Assembly: GCF_004364865.1 (NCBI RefSeq)
Contig: NZ_SOAU01000001.1
Span: 3,690,001 to 3,754,000, forward strand
From: Ilumatobacter fluminis
Lineage (GTDB): Bacteria > Actinomycetota > Acidimicrobiia > Acidimicrobiales > Ilumatobacteraceae
Direction of reading: 5' to 3'
DNA: 64,000 bases
The notes under the pieces were generated by a model. That model searched no databases and had not been told where the DNA came from. It saw only the letters and a program-made list of their open reading frames with translations. Made by a program: the position numbers and the translations under genes. Of the stretch, positions 51,121-59,839 are shown one piece after another; the stretch's first letter is position 1, and the number at the start of each line of letters is the position of its first letter.

Positions 51121-51164
51121 GGTCGGATGATGTCTGACATCATCCGACCGTCATCATCCGACCC
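51121..51164. repeat. Perfect palindrome plus third half-unit, type D
   Basis: Arms GGTCGGATGATGTC (51121-51134) and GACATCATCCGACC (51136-51149) pair perfectly around one base; a third arm-like copy (GTCATCATCCGACCC) follows at 51150-51164. It lies between the glmS start and the acyl-CoA ligase stop (both minus strand), five bases before that stop, so it may terminate the ligase transcript. Contains the GGTCGGAT core of the type B repeats. Confidence 0.85.
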
Positions 51165-51168
51165 GGCG

Positions 51169-52614
51169 TCAGGAGCGTTGTTGGGCGAGGAGGCTGCGGC
51201 GCACCTTGCCGGCTTCGTCACGAACCGGTTCGTCGACGAACTCGTACGAGCTGGGACACTTGTACGACACGAGGTGTTCGGCCATGTGGGCCCGGAGCTC
51301 GGCCTCGTCGGCACCGCCCGGTGCCTCGACGACCGCATGGACCCGTTGTCCGAGGTCGTCGTCGGGGAGGCCGATGACGGCGCAGCTGTGGACGGCGGGG
51401 TGGGCGTCGAGCGCCGCCTCAACCTCGGCCGGATAGATGTTCGCCCCGCCGCGCAGGATCATGTCCTTGCGGCGATCGGCCAAGTAGACGTATCCGTCGG
51501 CGTCGATCCACCCCATGTCGCCGAGGCTCTCCCACTCGCTGTCGCTGAGCCGCTTCGGGTCGGCGCCGAGATAGCGGTACGTGCTGCCCGCCCCGGCATC
51601 GGCCCGCATGTAGATCTCCCCGACCTCGCCCGGCGGGACCTCGACCCCGTCGTCGTCGAACACCCGCATCTCCCCGACGATGGGTCGGCCGACCGAACCA
51701 CGGTGCTCGAGCCACTCGCGGCCCGTGATCCAGGTGATCGACTGCACCTCGGTCCCGGCGTACAACTCGCACAACACGTCGGGCCCGACCCACTCGATCC
51801 ACTCCTGCTTCAGCCACGCCGGGCAGGGAGCGGCCATGTGGATGCACGTCTCGAGCGATGTCAGGTCGGCCGCCGCCTTCACCTCGTCGGGCAGCTTCGA
51901 GATGCGCTGCATCATCGTCGGGACGAGGTACAGGTACTTGGGCCGCAGCTCGGTCACGGCACGAAGGACCTGCTCACCGTCGAACCGGGGGAAGTTCACC
52001 ACGTGGTTACCGTTGACGAGGCCGAGCGTGGTCGAGGTGAACGGCGCGTTGTGGTAGAGCACGCCGGGCACGATGCAGGTGTCCCGGAGCGGGATCGACA
52101 ACCCGACGGCACCGACCTCGAACGCTCCGGGGTTCTGCGCCAGGATGATCTTCGGTCGCCCGGTGCTGCCGCCCGAGGTGGGCGCCTTGAAGTGGGTCGC
52201 CGTGCGATCCGGCAGCGGCTCGTCGCTGATCGAGGGATCGGGCTGCCAACCGACCGGGATCGACCGATGGTCGGGAACGCGCCCCGGGTCGGCGCCGACG
52301 ACCAGTGACGAGTCGGCGAGCTCGACGATCTCGGTCAGTTCACGACCCGGCAGCTTCGCCGACACGGGCTGCGGCGTCGCCCCGAGCTTCCAGACGGCGA
52401 TCGCCGCGGACACGAAGTCGGTCGAGTTCGGGAGCGCGATTGTGACGAGATCGTCCTGTTCGACGCCGAGCTCGGCGTACGCACGTGCCAACCGGTTGGT
52501 CCCGCGGTCGAGTTCGCGCCACGAGAGCGTCGTGTCACCGCAGGTGAGTGCCGGGTCGTGCGGCCGCTCGGCGGCGTGTCGCGAGATGATCGACGAGATC
52601 GACTGAAGCGCCAT
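51169..52614 (-). CDS. AMP-forming acyl-CoA ligase
   Basis: 481 aa adenylate-forming enzyme (ANL superfamily) that activates a carboxylic acid to acyl-AMP and then acyl-CoA. Motifs: P-loop TSGGSTGRPKII (A3), LYAGTEVQSITW-type A5 region, LGDMGWIDADGYVYLADRRKDMILRGGANIYPAEVE (A7-A8), and a C-terminal GKVRRSLLAQQ with the A10 region, though the usual catalytic Lys appears as Lys in GKVRR. Shorter than typical (about 510-550). The closest general type is bile-acid/short acyl-CoA ligase; substrate unknown. Not obviously linked to glmS, from which the palindrome separates it. Confidence 0.87.
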   Translation of the reverse strand: MALQSISSIISRHAAERPHDPALTCGDTTLSWRELDRGTNRLARAYAELGVEQDDLVTIALPNSTDFVSAAIAVWKLGATPQPVSAKLPGRELTEIVELADSSLVVGADPGRVPDHRSIPVGWQPDPSISDEPLPDRTATHFKAPTSGGSTGRPKIILAQNPGAFEVGAVGLSIPLRDTCIVPGVLYHNAPFTSTTLGLVNGNHVVNFPRFDGEQVLRAVTELRPKYLYLVPTMMQRISKLPDEVKAAADLTSLETCIHMAAPCPAWLKQEWIEWVGPDVLCELYAGTEVQSITWITGREWLEHRGSVGRPIVGEMRVFDDDGVEVPPGEVGEIYMRADAGAGSTYRYLGADPKRLSDSEWESLGDMGWIDADGYVYLADRRKDMILRGGANIYPAEVEAALDAHPAVHSCAVIGLPDDDLGQRVHAVVEAPGGADEAELRAHMAEHLVSYKCPSSYEFVDEPVRDEAGKVRRSLLAQQRS

Positions 52615-52673
52615 GTCCGCGCACTGTAGGGAGCCGCTGGCCCGGCGTCGCTACCGAGCAGCCGGACGGACGA

Positions 52674-53570
52674 TCAGTCGTGCCGGTGACGCCAGTACAT
52701 CGGGACGCTGGCGACGAGGTAGCGCGCCCCGCCGACCATCGCCGTCACCCGCGCCCGGCGCGTCGGGAGCGTGCGGCGACGGATCCGGTCGAACTCCGGC
52801 TCGCCGATCGACTCGCGCCACGCCAGGCTCTTCTGTGCCGCGTGGGTCGTGAACCCGCCGAGGAACCTCGGCAGACGTTCGAATCGAGCGCCGGCGTCGG
52901 CCATCCGGCACACGAGGTCCCAGTCCATCGCGAACTGGAACGAGTCGTCGATACCGCCGATGCGTTCGTGGAGTGACCGCCGCCAGAACATCGTCTCCTG
53001 GGTGATGTAGCAGCGCCACTGATAGGCGCCCCTCGAGTGTCGCGGCAGCACCCATCGACCGACCTCGCGGGCCCGATCGTCGAGCACGATCCGGTGCCCG
53101 TAGACGACGTCGACATCGGGGTGATCACGAAAGTACCGGCCGACGGTGACGAGTGCGCCGGGGAGCGACAGGTCGTCGGAGTTGAGCCAGGCGACGATGT
53201 CGGTGTCGATCCGCGCCATGCCTCGGTTGATCGCGTCCGACTGACCGTCATCGGGTCCTGACTCGACGGTCAGCCGGCCGGATTCGGCGTAGGCCCGCAC
53301 GATGTCGACGGTGCCGTCGGTCGACCCTCCGTCCTGCACGGTCATGGTCAAACGGGGATAGTCCTGGTCGAGGACACTGTCGATCGATCGGGCGATGAAC
53401 GTCGCCTGGTTCATCGTCGGCATCACGACGCCGATCGTGGGCAACGTCTCGTCCGGCTCGGCCCACAGTGGCTCGGGCATCCGGGCGGGTTCGGGCTCGT
53501 GCTGCTCGAACGATCCCAGCACGAGGCCGGCGGGCATCAACAGACGTTTGACGGTCCGGGGGATCCCCAC
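52674..53570 (-). CDS. Family 2 glycosyltransferase
   Basis: 298 aa GT-A fold transferase. VVMPTMNQATFIARSIDSVLDQDYP at 48-72 (nucleotide-sugar site), VQDGGSTDGTVDIV, the DXD-equivalent WLNSDD near 128-133, and FQFAMDWDLVCRMAD with the acceptor-side ED-like residues. The C-terminus is basic with a weak amphipathic helix. No transmembrane helix; likely membrane-associated through the basic tail. GTG start at 53570, nine bases after the glmM stop, so cotranscribed with glmM. Sugar and acceptor unknown, probably an envelope glycan. Confidence 0.88.
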   Translation of the reverse strand: MGIPRTVKRLLMPAGLVLGSFEQHEPEPARMPEPLWAEPDETLPTIGVVMPTMNQATFIARSIDSVLDQDYPRLTMTVQDGGSTDGTVDIVRAYAESGRLTVESGPDDGQSDAINRGMARIDTDIVAWLNSDDLSLPGALVTVGRYFRDHPDVDVVYGHRIVLDDRAREVGRWVLPRHSRGAYQWRCYITQETMFWRRSLHERIGGIDDSFQFAMDWDLVCRMADAGARFERLPRFLGGFTTHAAQKSLAWRESIGEPEFDRIRRRTLPTRRARVTAMVGGARYLVASVPMYWRHRHD

Positions 53571-53579
53571 GGGCGGTCG

Positions 53580-54875
53580 CTACCGGACCTGTGCAGCGAG
53601 GCGATCGGCCGTCGCCCGTGCCTGTTCGGCGGTCGGCGCCTCGACCATGACGCGGACGAACGGTTCGGTTCCGCTCGCTCGGACCAGGATCCGACCGGTC
53701 TCGCCGAGTTCTGCCTGGGCGGCGGCGATCTCGTCGGCGAGTTCGGCGGCGATGTCGGGGCGGCGTTCGGCGACGGGGATGTTGACGAGCACCTGCGGCA
53801 GCTGCGTCATGGCCTCACGGGCGAGTCGCGACAGTCGGCGCCCGGAGCGCTGGACCACGTCGAGCAGCACGAGCGCGGTCAGGAGGCCGTCGCCGGTGGT
53901 CGCCCAGTCGGAGAAGATCACGTGGCCCGACTGTTCGCCGCCGAGCGAGTAGCCGTGTTCGTTCAGCGCTTCGAGCACGTAACGGTCGCCCACCGGGGTC
54001 TCGACCACGGCGATCCCGGCGGCTTCCATCGCCAAGCGGAACCCGAGGTTGGTCATGACGGTCACGACGACGGTGTCGTCGCGCAGGAGTCCGCGAGCGC
54101 GCAGATCGGCGGCGCAGATCGCGATCACGTGGTCGCCGTCGACCACGTCGCCCTGCTCGTCGACGGCGATCAACCGATCGGCGTCACCGTCGAGCGCGAT
54201 GCCCACCTGGGCCCGTTCGGCGGTGACGACGGCGCGCAACCTGTCGACGTCGGTCGCACCGCAGCGATCGTTGATGTTGCGGCCGTCGGGCCGGTCGTTG
54301 ATCACGACGACCTGGGCGCCGGTGCGTGTGAACACGTCGGCAGCGAGGTGCGACGCCGCGCCGTTGGCGGCGTCGACCACGACCCGCATGCCGGTGAGGT
54401 CGCGGCCGTCGAGCGTGCGGAGCAGGTGCTCGACGTACGCGTCGGCCGAGCCGCCACGACCGTGGACGAGGCCAGGGTCACCCGACGGCGGGTCGAGTTC
54501 GACGAGTTGCGCCTCGATGGCACGCTCGACGTCGTCGGGCAGCTTGGTGCCGCCGACGGCGAACAGCTTGATGCCGTTGTCGTGGTACGGGTTGTGCGAG
54601 GCCGAGATGACGGCACCCATCGCACCGAGGCGTTGCGCCTCGAAGGCGACCGCCGGGGTCGGCGTGACACCGAGTCGGTGCACCTCGACGCCTTCGGCCG
54701 CCAGCCCGGCGACGAACGCCGCCTCGAGCATCGGCGTCGACAGTCGGCTGTCACCGCCGACCACGGCCACAGACGCACGAAGGACCTTGGCCGCTGCGCG
54801 ACCAAGGTCCAGTGCGAACGAGGCGGTCAGATCGGTGTTGGCCCGACCCCGAACTCCGTCGGTGCCGAACCGCAC
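53580..54875 (-). CDS. glmM: Phosphoglucosamine mutase
   Basis: 431 aa enzyme converting glucosamine-6-phosphate to glucosamine-1-phosphate, directly after GlmS in UDP-GlcNAc synthesis. Active-site phosphoserine in ISASHNPYHDNG (Ser about 93), Mg2+ loop DGDADR (IALDGDADRLIAVDE), sugar loop GGEQSGH, phosphate loop RASGTEPFVRVM. GTG start at 54875 (MRFGTDGVRG). 31 bp downstream of rpsI, preserving the rplM-rpsI-glmM order of actinobacteria. Slightly short of the usual 445 aa. Confidence 0.97.
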   Translation of the reverse strand: MRFGTDGVRGRANTDLTASFALDLGRAAAKVLRASVAVVGGDSRLSTPMLEAAFVAGLAAEGVEVHRLGVTPTPAVAFEAQRLGAMGAVISASHNPYHDNGIKLFAVGGTKLPDDVERAIEAQLVELDPPSGDPGLVHGRGGSADAYVEHLLRTLDGRDLTGMRVVVDAANGAASHLAADVFTRTGAQVVVINDRPDGRNINDRCGATDVDRLRAVVTAERAQVGIALDGDADRLIAVDEQGDVVDGDHVIAICAADLRARGLLRDDTVVVTVMTNLGFRLAMEAAGIAVVETPVGDRYVLEALNEHGYSLGGEQSGHVIFSDWATTGDGLLTALVLLDVVQRSGRRLSRLAREAMTQLPQVLVNIPVAERRPDIAAELADEIAAAQAELGETGRILVRASGTEPFVRVMVEAPTAEQARATADRLAAQVR

Positions 54876-54906
54876 GCCCGAAACGCCTCGTGGATACGCC
54901 GACGAA

Positions 54907-55299
54907 TCAGCGCTTGGTGAACTGCGGAGCCTTACGAGCCTTCTTGAGGCCGTACTTCTTCGACTCCTTCTTGCGGGAGTCGCGAGTGAGGAGACCGGCT
55001 TCCTTGAGCGCCGGACGGAGCTCGGGGTCGATCTCGATCAGCGAACGGGCGATCGCCATCCGGAGCGCTCCGGCCTGGCCGGTGATGCCACCGCCGTGGA
55101 TCGAGGCGTCGATGTCGTACGACTCCTCGGCCTCGGCGACGCGGAGCGGCTCGGACACGACCATCCGCTGCGCGGAGGTCGGGAAGTACACGTCGAACGG
55201 ACGACCGTTGATCGTCACGGTGCCGGTGCCGGGGCGGAGGCGGGCACGAGCCACGGCTTCCTTGCGGCGACCGGTGGTCTGGGTGAGCGGGTGCGTCAT
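54907..55299 (-). CDS. rpsI: Ribosomal protein uS9
   Basis: Small-subunit protein S9, 130 aa. [19 protein letters not shown] at the N-terminus, [19 protein letters not shown] in the middle, and the basic C-terminal tail [23 protein letters not shown] whose last Lys-Arg contacts P-site tRNA. ATG 55299. 17 bp after rplM, one transcript. Confidence 0.98.
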   Translation of the reverse strand: MTHPLTQTTGRRKEAVARARLRPGTGTVTINGRPFDVYFPTSAQRMVVSEPLRVAEAEESYDIDASIHGGGITGQAGALRMAIARSLIEIDPELRPALKEAGLLTRDSRKKESKKYGLKKARKAPQFTKR

Positions 55300-55316
55300 G
55301 AGTCTCTCGTCTTCTC

Positions 55317-55754
55317 TCAGCGCTTGATCTCGAGCGGCGTGGGCGACTGGGCGGTGTGCGGGTGCTCGGGGCCGGCGTAGACCTTCAGCTTCGAGACCTG
55401 CTTGCGGCCCAGCGGGCCCTTGGGGAGCATGCCGCGGATCGTGCCACGGACGGCTTCGGCCGGCTTGCGGTCGAGCAACTCGGCGTACGACTGCGACTTG
55501 ATGCCGCCCGGGTACCCGGAGTGGCGCCAGACCCGCTTGTCCTCGGCCTTGTTCGAGCCGCTCATCACGACCTTGTCGGCGTTGATCACGATGACGTGAT
55601 CGCCGGTGTCGATGTGGGGGCTGAACGTCGGCTTGTGCTTGCCGCGCAGGACACGGGCGACCTCGGTGGCGAGGCGACCGAGGATCATGCCCTCGGCGTC
55701 GACCACGTACCAGTCACGCTGGATCTCGCTGGCTTTCGGGGTGTACGTCTTCAT
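55317..55754 (-). CDS. rplM: Ribosomal protein uL13
   Basis: Large-subunit protein L13, 145 aa from ATG 55754 ([20 protein letters not shown]). Conserved blocks: [43 protein letters not shown]-type ([12 protein letters not shown]), [29 protein letters not shown]. The upstream frame to 55901 is leader, not coding. Promoter candidate in the 94-bp leader region: TTGCAG and GATGAT with 17 bases between on the minus strand. First gene of rplM-rpsI-glmM-GT2. Confidence 0.98.
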   Translation of the reverse strand: MKTYTPKASEIQRDWYVVDAEGMILGRLATEVARVLRGKHKPTFSPHIDTGDHVIVINADKVVMSGSNKAEDKRVWRHSGYPGGIKSQSYAELLDRKPAEAVRGTIRGMLPKGPLGRKQVSKLKVYAGPEHPHTAQSPTPLEIKR

Positions 55755-55848
55755 CGTTCTGAGCTTTCGACTGCTTTTCGTCGGCACAGCCCACCGCGAA
55801 TCAATCATCGAATCAGTGGCAGAAGGCTGCAAAATGAACCGGGTAATC

Positions 55849-57333
55849 CTACGGGCGCGCGTTGCGCTGCGACAACGCCGCGTCGCGCGAGTTCGCGTCA
55901 CGACCTGAGCGGCGCCGACGGACGGCGTCGATCAGCAGCCACCCGCCGAGCCCGATGACGAGCGGGTCGATCGCGTTCCGGAAGCGGACCTGCTCCCCCA
56001 ACTCGAAAGCGATCCCGGCGACGAGGGTCCACGCGACCGTCCATGCCGCGACGATCTCGGGCAGATGTGCGGCGCCGTCCCGACCGACCGCGACGCCTCG
56101 CCGGACGCCGGTGACGAGTACTGCTCCGGACAGGGTGATGAGCAGGATCGAGACCGGGGTGCGATGGACCCAGAGCGACGGAGCCCCCCAGCTGTCGGGC
56201 AGGGGCGGGTGAGGCGCACCGACGAGGGCGGCCCGGGTGCCGAGTTCGAGTGGTGTCCAGAGTGCGGACCGGTCGGCGGGGTCGACCTCGGGGAGTCCGA
56301 ACCAGTTGTTCGCCGCCCAGAGTCGCCCGCGCACCCACGCGCCAGGGTGTTCGCGAATGATCGTCGACGCGTCGCTCGACGCCTGGTCGTACGCCACGAG
56401 GAAGCAGCGCGCGTTGTAGTTCGGCACGACCCCGTCGTCGAACGCGCCGGTCCGGTACTGCCGGGGCAGGGTCCGGGTCGGCGAGTCGAGCGCGCCGGTG
56501 CCGCTCTGGTCGGCGTCGAGGCACGGTCCGTCGAGTGCCCATCGAGCGAGTCCGACACGCCAGATCTCGCTGATCCGGCCGTCGGTCGTCATCTGCTCGA
56601 GCGCCGTCTCGTCGGTTGCCGGGGACACCGAACGCAGCAGGTTCATGCCGGTCAGGGTCGACACCGTCGGGCGTTCGACGACGACCTGGTTCTTGACCGC
56701 CCATCCGCCGATCACCACGAGCGGAACGGCGATCGCGACGGCGACGTTGGCGGGTCGGAGGACACGTCGGTGGGCGATCAGTACCAGGACCACGACGCCG
56801 ACGAGCCAGACGGGGTGATAGAGCGTGCGGGTCGCTGCGAGCGTGGTCGAGACGACGATCGGCGCGGCGACGGCCCATCGGCTGCCCGCCGGCCGGGTCG
56901 TCGTCCAGACCAGGAGGCAGGTGAGCGTGGCGACGGCGAAGTCGTACCGCGGTTCGAAGGCGTGCAGCATCACCTGCGCGTTCAGGGTCGCGAGCGCCGT
57001 CAGTCCGACTGCCCATCCGGGTGGTGCGCCGAGCGCGCCGAGGAGGGCACAGAGTGAGGCGGCGAGGCCGATGCCGAGCGCCAGGGTGACCAGTTGGAGC
57101 GTCAATGCGTCGCCGAACGGGCTCCAGCCGCCGGCGGCGCCGACGACCAGGTTCCACACCGGCGGCTGGATGTGGAGGCTCCACACGGCCGACACGGGGG
57201 CGTCGAACAGGTCGTCGGCGGGCACGAACTGGTAGCCGGCGTAGACCGGTCGCAGCGAGTACCCCTGGCCGGTGACGCGTAGCAGCAGCCACCATGACGC
57301 CCAGATCCCGCCGGCGACGACGGGAGGTGTCAC
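55849..57333 (-). CDS. Polytopic membrane protein, GT-C glycosyltransferase-like
   Basis: About 494 aa with 9-11 hydrophobic helices. The first extracytoplasmic loop carries an acidic pair and aromatic residues (VPADDLFDAPVSAVWSLHIQPPVWN), like the catalytic loop of GT-C mannosyl/arabinosyl transferases that use polyprenyl-phosphate sugars. The central outside loop is large (about residues 230-370) with two Cys. Function is inferred by layout only. Start uncertain: GTG at 57333 (MTPPVVAGGIWAS), 57351 or 57357, none with a strong binding site. It lies 65 bp after truA on the same strand and ends 94 bp before the rplM start region. Confidence 0.7.
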   Translation of the reverse strand: MTPPVVAGGIWASWWLLLRVTGQGYSLRPVYAGYQFVPADDLFDAPVSAVWSLHIQPPVWNLVVGAAGGWSPFGDALTLQLVTLALGIGLAASLCALLGALGAPPGWAVGLTALATLNAQVMLHAFEPRYDFAVATLTCLLVWTTTRPAGSRWAVAAPIVVSTTLAATRTLYHPVWLVGVVVLVLIAHRRVLRPANVAVAIAVPLVVIGGWAVKNQVVVERPTVSTLTGMNLLRSVSPATDETALEQMTTDGRISEIWRVGLARWALDGPCLDADQSGTGALDSPTRTLPRQYRTGAFDDGVVPNYNARCFLVAYDQASSDASTIIREHPGAWVRGRLWAANNWFGLPEVDPADRSALWTPLELGTRAALVGAPHPPLPDSWGAPSLWVHRTPVSILLITLSGAVLVTGVRRGVAVGRDGAAHLPEIVAAWTVAWTLVAGIAFELGEQVRFRNAIDPLVIGLGGWLLIDAVRRRRSGRDANSRDAALSQRNARP

Positions 57334-57398
57334 CCGACGCGATTCCCACACGACCACGTGTTGTAGCAGACCGGCGGGCGGCGACGCGGCGCAGGCGG

Positions 57399-58232
57399 TC
57401 AGGCGTCCCAGCGGCGGCCGTCGTACCCGACGGCCCAGAGCACCAGCCCGTGGGGTGGTGCGACGCCGCCGGCGGCGTCGCGGTCGCAGGCGGCGATGAT
57501 GTCGGGGATCGACGCGGCGCCGAGCCGGCCGAGCCCGATGTCGACGAGGGTGCCGACGGTCGACCGAACCTGCTGGTGGCAGAAGGCGCTGCCCTTGATC
57601 TCGAAGCGGAGCATGGGCGTGTCGTCGACACGTGTCCAGCCGACCTCGTGCATGATCCGCACCATGCTGGGGAGCGGATGGTCGGCGTCGACCTTGGGTT
57701 TGCGGCAGAACGAGCTGAAGTCGTGTTCGCCGAGGAAGTCGGCGGCGGCACGCTGCATGGCGTCGAGATCGAGGGGGCGGCCGACGTGCCAGGCGACGTC
57801 GGCCAGGATCGGGTTGGGCGCCGGGTCGTTCCAGACGTGGTAGCGGTACTGGCGCCAGGTGGCCGAGAAGCGGGCGTCGAAGTCGGGTTCGGTCCAGTCG
57901 CCATCTCGGATCGAGACGTCGGGTGCGCACAGCTTGTTGATGCGCCGGGCGAATCGGTGGAGGTCGGTGTCGGCGGGGAGATCGCCGGTCACGACCTGCC
58001 CCCAGGCGTGGACGCCGGCGTCGGTGCGACCGGCCCCGGTCAGCTCGACGGGCCGACGGAGCACCCTGGTCATCGCGGCCATGAGGTCCCCCATGACGGT
58101 CCGCACCCCGTGATTCGGCGCAAACCCCCGAAACTTCGCCCCGTGATACGCCACCGTGAACCGACACCGCCGCAGCACCACATCGGCGGTATCGACGCCA
58201 TCGACGGTCCGGCCTGGCTCCCCCTCGCTCAC
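57399..58232 (-). CDS. truA: tRNA pseudouridine synthase TruA
   Basis: 277 aa. Converts U38-40 in tRNA anticodon arms to pseudouridine. Catalytic Asp in GAGRTDAGVHAWGQV; FTVAYHGAKFRGFAPN at the N-terminus; DFSSFCRKPKVDAD; FEIKGSAFCHQQVRSTVGTLVDIGLG. GTG start at 58232. It follows rplQ in the same direction beyond a terminator, preserving the rplQ-truA order. The N-terminal 20 residues are not part of the core. Confidence 0.96.
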   Translation of the reverse strand: MSEGEPGRTVDGVDTADVVLRRCRFTVAYHGAKFRGFAPNHGVRTVMGDLMAAMTRVLRRPVELTGAGRTDAGVHAWGQVVTGDLPADTDLHRFARRINKLCAPDVSIRDGDWTEPDFDARFSATWRQYRYHVWNDPAPNPILADVAWHVGRPLDLDAMQRAAADFLGEHDFSSFCRKPKVDADHPLPSMVRIMHEVGWTRVDDTPMLRFEIKGSAFCHQQVRSTVGTLVDIGLGRLGAASIPDIIAACDRDAAGGVAPPHGLVLWAVGYDGRRWDA

Positions 58233-58262
58233 CGCCCCAGTATGCCGTGAAGGGAAAACGCA

Positions 58263-58290
58263 GAAGTCCGGCCCCGCAGGACCGGACTTC
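58263..58290 (-). terminator. Rho-independent terminator after rplQ
   Basis: Stem GAAGTCCGG / CCGGACTTC (9 bp) with a 10-nt loop. On the minus strand it is followed by TGCGTTTTCCC. It is about 130 bp past the rplQ stop and 30 bp before truA, so it closes the infA-to-rplQ transcript. Confidence 0.8.
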
Positions 58291-58419
58291 GCAAGTTCTT
58301 CTCAGTTCACTGATTCGGGATCAGATTCGTCGAGCGCAAGGCAGACGAGTCCCGAGTTGCCTTTCGGCAACGAGCGGACGATGTCAACGCAGCGATCGGC
58401 GAATCTGGCCCGAAGCAGA

Positions 58420-58788
58420 TCAGACGAGTTCGATGCGGGCCATGGGGGCTTTGTCGCCCTCACGCGGCCCGAGCTTCAGGATGCGGGTGTAGCCACCGTT
58501 GCGCTCGATGTACCGCGGGGCCACGTCGTTGACGAGCTTGTGGGTCATCTCGCGGTCACCCAGGTAGCCCTGGATCTGACGGATGCGGTGCACGCGCATC
58601 GGACCGTCCTGGGCCTTCTTGGCCTTGGTGATGAGCTTCTCGGCGACCGGGCGCAGCGCCTTGGCCTTGGCCTCGGTCGTGGTGATGCCCTCGGCGGCGA
58701 AGAGCGAGGCAGCGAGGTTCGCCATCATGAGGCGCTGGTGCTGCGAGCTGCCGCCGAAGTTGCGGGCGCGTCGTGGGGTTGCAGGCAT
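58420..58788 (-). CDS. rplQ: Ribosomal protein bL17
   Basis: Large-subunit protein L17, 122 aa. Typical block FGGSSQHQRLMMANLAASLFAAEGITTTEAKAKALRPVAEKLITKAKK and the C-terminal GGYTRILKLGPREGDKAPMARIELV. ATG 58788, 35 bp after rpoA. Last gene of the ribosomal/RNA polymerase operon. Confidence 0.98.
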   Translation of the reverse strand: MPATPRRARNFGGSSQHQRLMMANLAASLFAAEGITTTEAKAKALRPVAEKLITKAKKAQDGPMRVHRIRQIQGYLGDREMTHKLVNDVAPRYIERNGGYTRILKLGPREGDKAPMARIELV

Positions 58789-58822
58789 GTCGGTTCTTTT
58801 CCTTGTATCCGTTCGAAGCGGT

Positions 58823-59755
58823 TCAGCCGCGCAGCGTCAGGCCGCGCTCGTCCAGCTTCTCCTTGACCTCGTCCAGGCTCTTCTGGCCGAAGTTCGTGAT
58901 GTTGAGCAGGTCGTCCTCGGTCTTGGTGAGGAGTTCGCCGACCGTGTTGACCTGGGCGCGCTTGAGGCAGTTGCGGGGGCGCTCCGACAGGTCGAGGTCT
59001 TCGATCGGGAGTTCGAGGTCGGGCGAGCTCGTGGCCGTGTCGACCATCTCGCCGAGCTCGAGACCCTTGGGCTCCTCGGCCATGTTGGCGACGAGGTCGA
59101 CCAGCGAACGCAGGGTCGCACCGGCCGAGGCGAGGGCGTCGGCGGCCGGCATCGAGCCGTCGGTCTCGACCTCGAGGATCAGGTTGTCGTACTCGGTCGA
59201 CTGCTCGACGCGGGTCGGCTCGACCTCGAAGCTGACGCGACGGACCGGGCTGAAGATCGCATCGATCGGGATGACGCCGATCGTGCGGGACTCGGTCTCG
59301 CGCTGGCTCGAGGCGTAGCCACGGCCCTGCTCGACCGTGAGGTCGATGGCGAGGCGGGCCTTGCCGTTGAGGGTCGCGATCGGGAGATCCTTGTTGAGGA
59401 TCTCGACGTCGGCCGGGCATTCGATGTCGCCGGCGGTGACGACGGCCGGGCCGCGCACGTCGAGGCGCAGGTTCACCGACTCCTCGGCCTCACAGGTGAG
59501 GACGACGTCTTTGAGGTTGAGGATGATGTCGGTGACGTCCTCGGCGACACCGGAGATGGTGTCGAACTCGTGGAGGGCGTCGTCGAAACGAACCGTCGTG
59601 ATGGCTGCGCCGGGGATCGACGACAGGAGGGTACGACGGAGCGAGTTGCCGAGCGTGTGGCCGAAGCCGGGCTCGAGCGGACCGATCGCGAAGCGCTGCT
59701 GATTGTTGGACTCCTCGCCGAGGGCTTCGACGGAGGGGCGCTGCATGACGAGCAT
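58823..59755 (-). CDS. rpoA: RNA polymerase alpha subunit
   Basis: 310 aa. N-terminal assembly domain: FAIGPLEPGFGHTLGNSLRRTLLSSIPGAAIT, LNLKDVVL, QGRGYASS, DAIFSPVRRVSFEVE. C-terminal domain (240-310): IEDLDLSERPRNCLKRAQVNTVGELLTKTEDDLLNITNFGQKSLDEVKEKLDERGL, which contacts UP elements and activators. ATG 59755. Follows rpsD by 85 bp. Confidence 0.98.
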   Translation of the reverse strand: MLVMQRPSVEALGEESNNQQRFAIGPLEPGFGHTLGNSLRRTLLSSIPGAAITTVRFDDALHEFDTISGVAEDVTDIILNLKDVVLTCEAEESVNLRLDVRGPAVVTAGDIECPADVEILNKDLPIATLNGKARLAIDLTVEQGRGYASSQRETESRTIGVIPIDAIFSPVRRVSFEVEPTRVEQSTEYDNLILEVETDGSMPAADALASAGATLRSLVDLVANMAEEPKGLELGEMVDTATSSPDLELPIEDLDLSERPRNCLKRAQVNTVGELLTKTEDDLLNITNFGQKSLDEVKEKLDERGLTLRG

Positions 59756-59839
59756 GATGCTGCGGTGATCCTTTCTGAGGGTTGAACGGTCGTTCGGGTC
59801 TTGATCTGCAGCGGCTCACGCCGCGGCCTACGCGAGGGA

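Noticed and set aside
47386-52308. A 1640-codon open frame on the plus strand across the glmS locus
   Set aside because: It is antisense to glmS and its neighbours, has no domain, and is Asp/Val/Arg-rich as expected of the reverse frame of a GC-rich gene.
55755-55848. An autoregulatory L13 leader RNA upstream of rplM
   Set aside because: No convincing conserved stem-loop mimicking the rRNA site is visible; only a promoter candidate can be supported.
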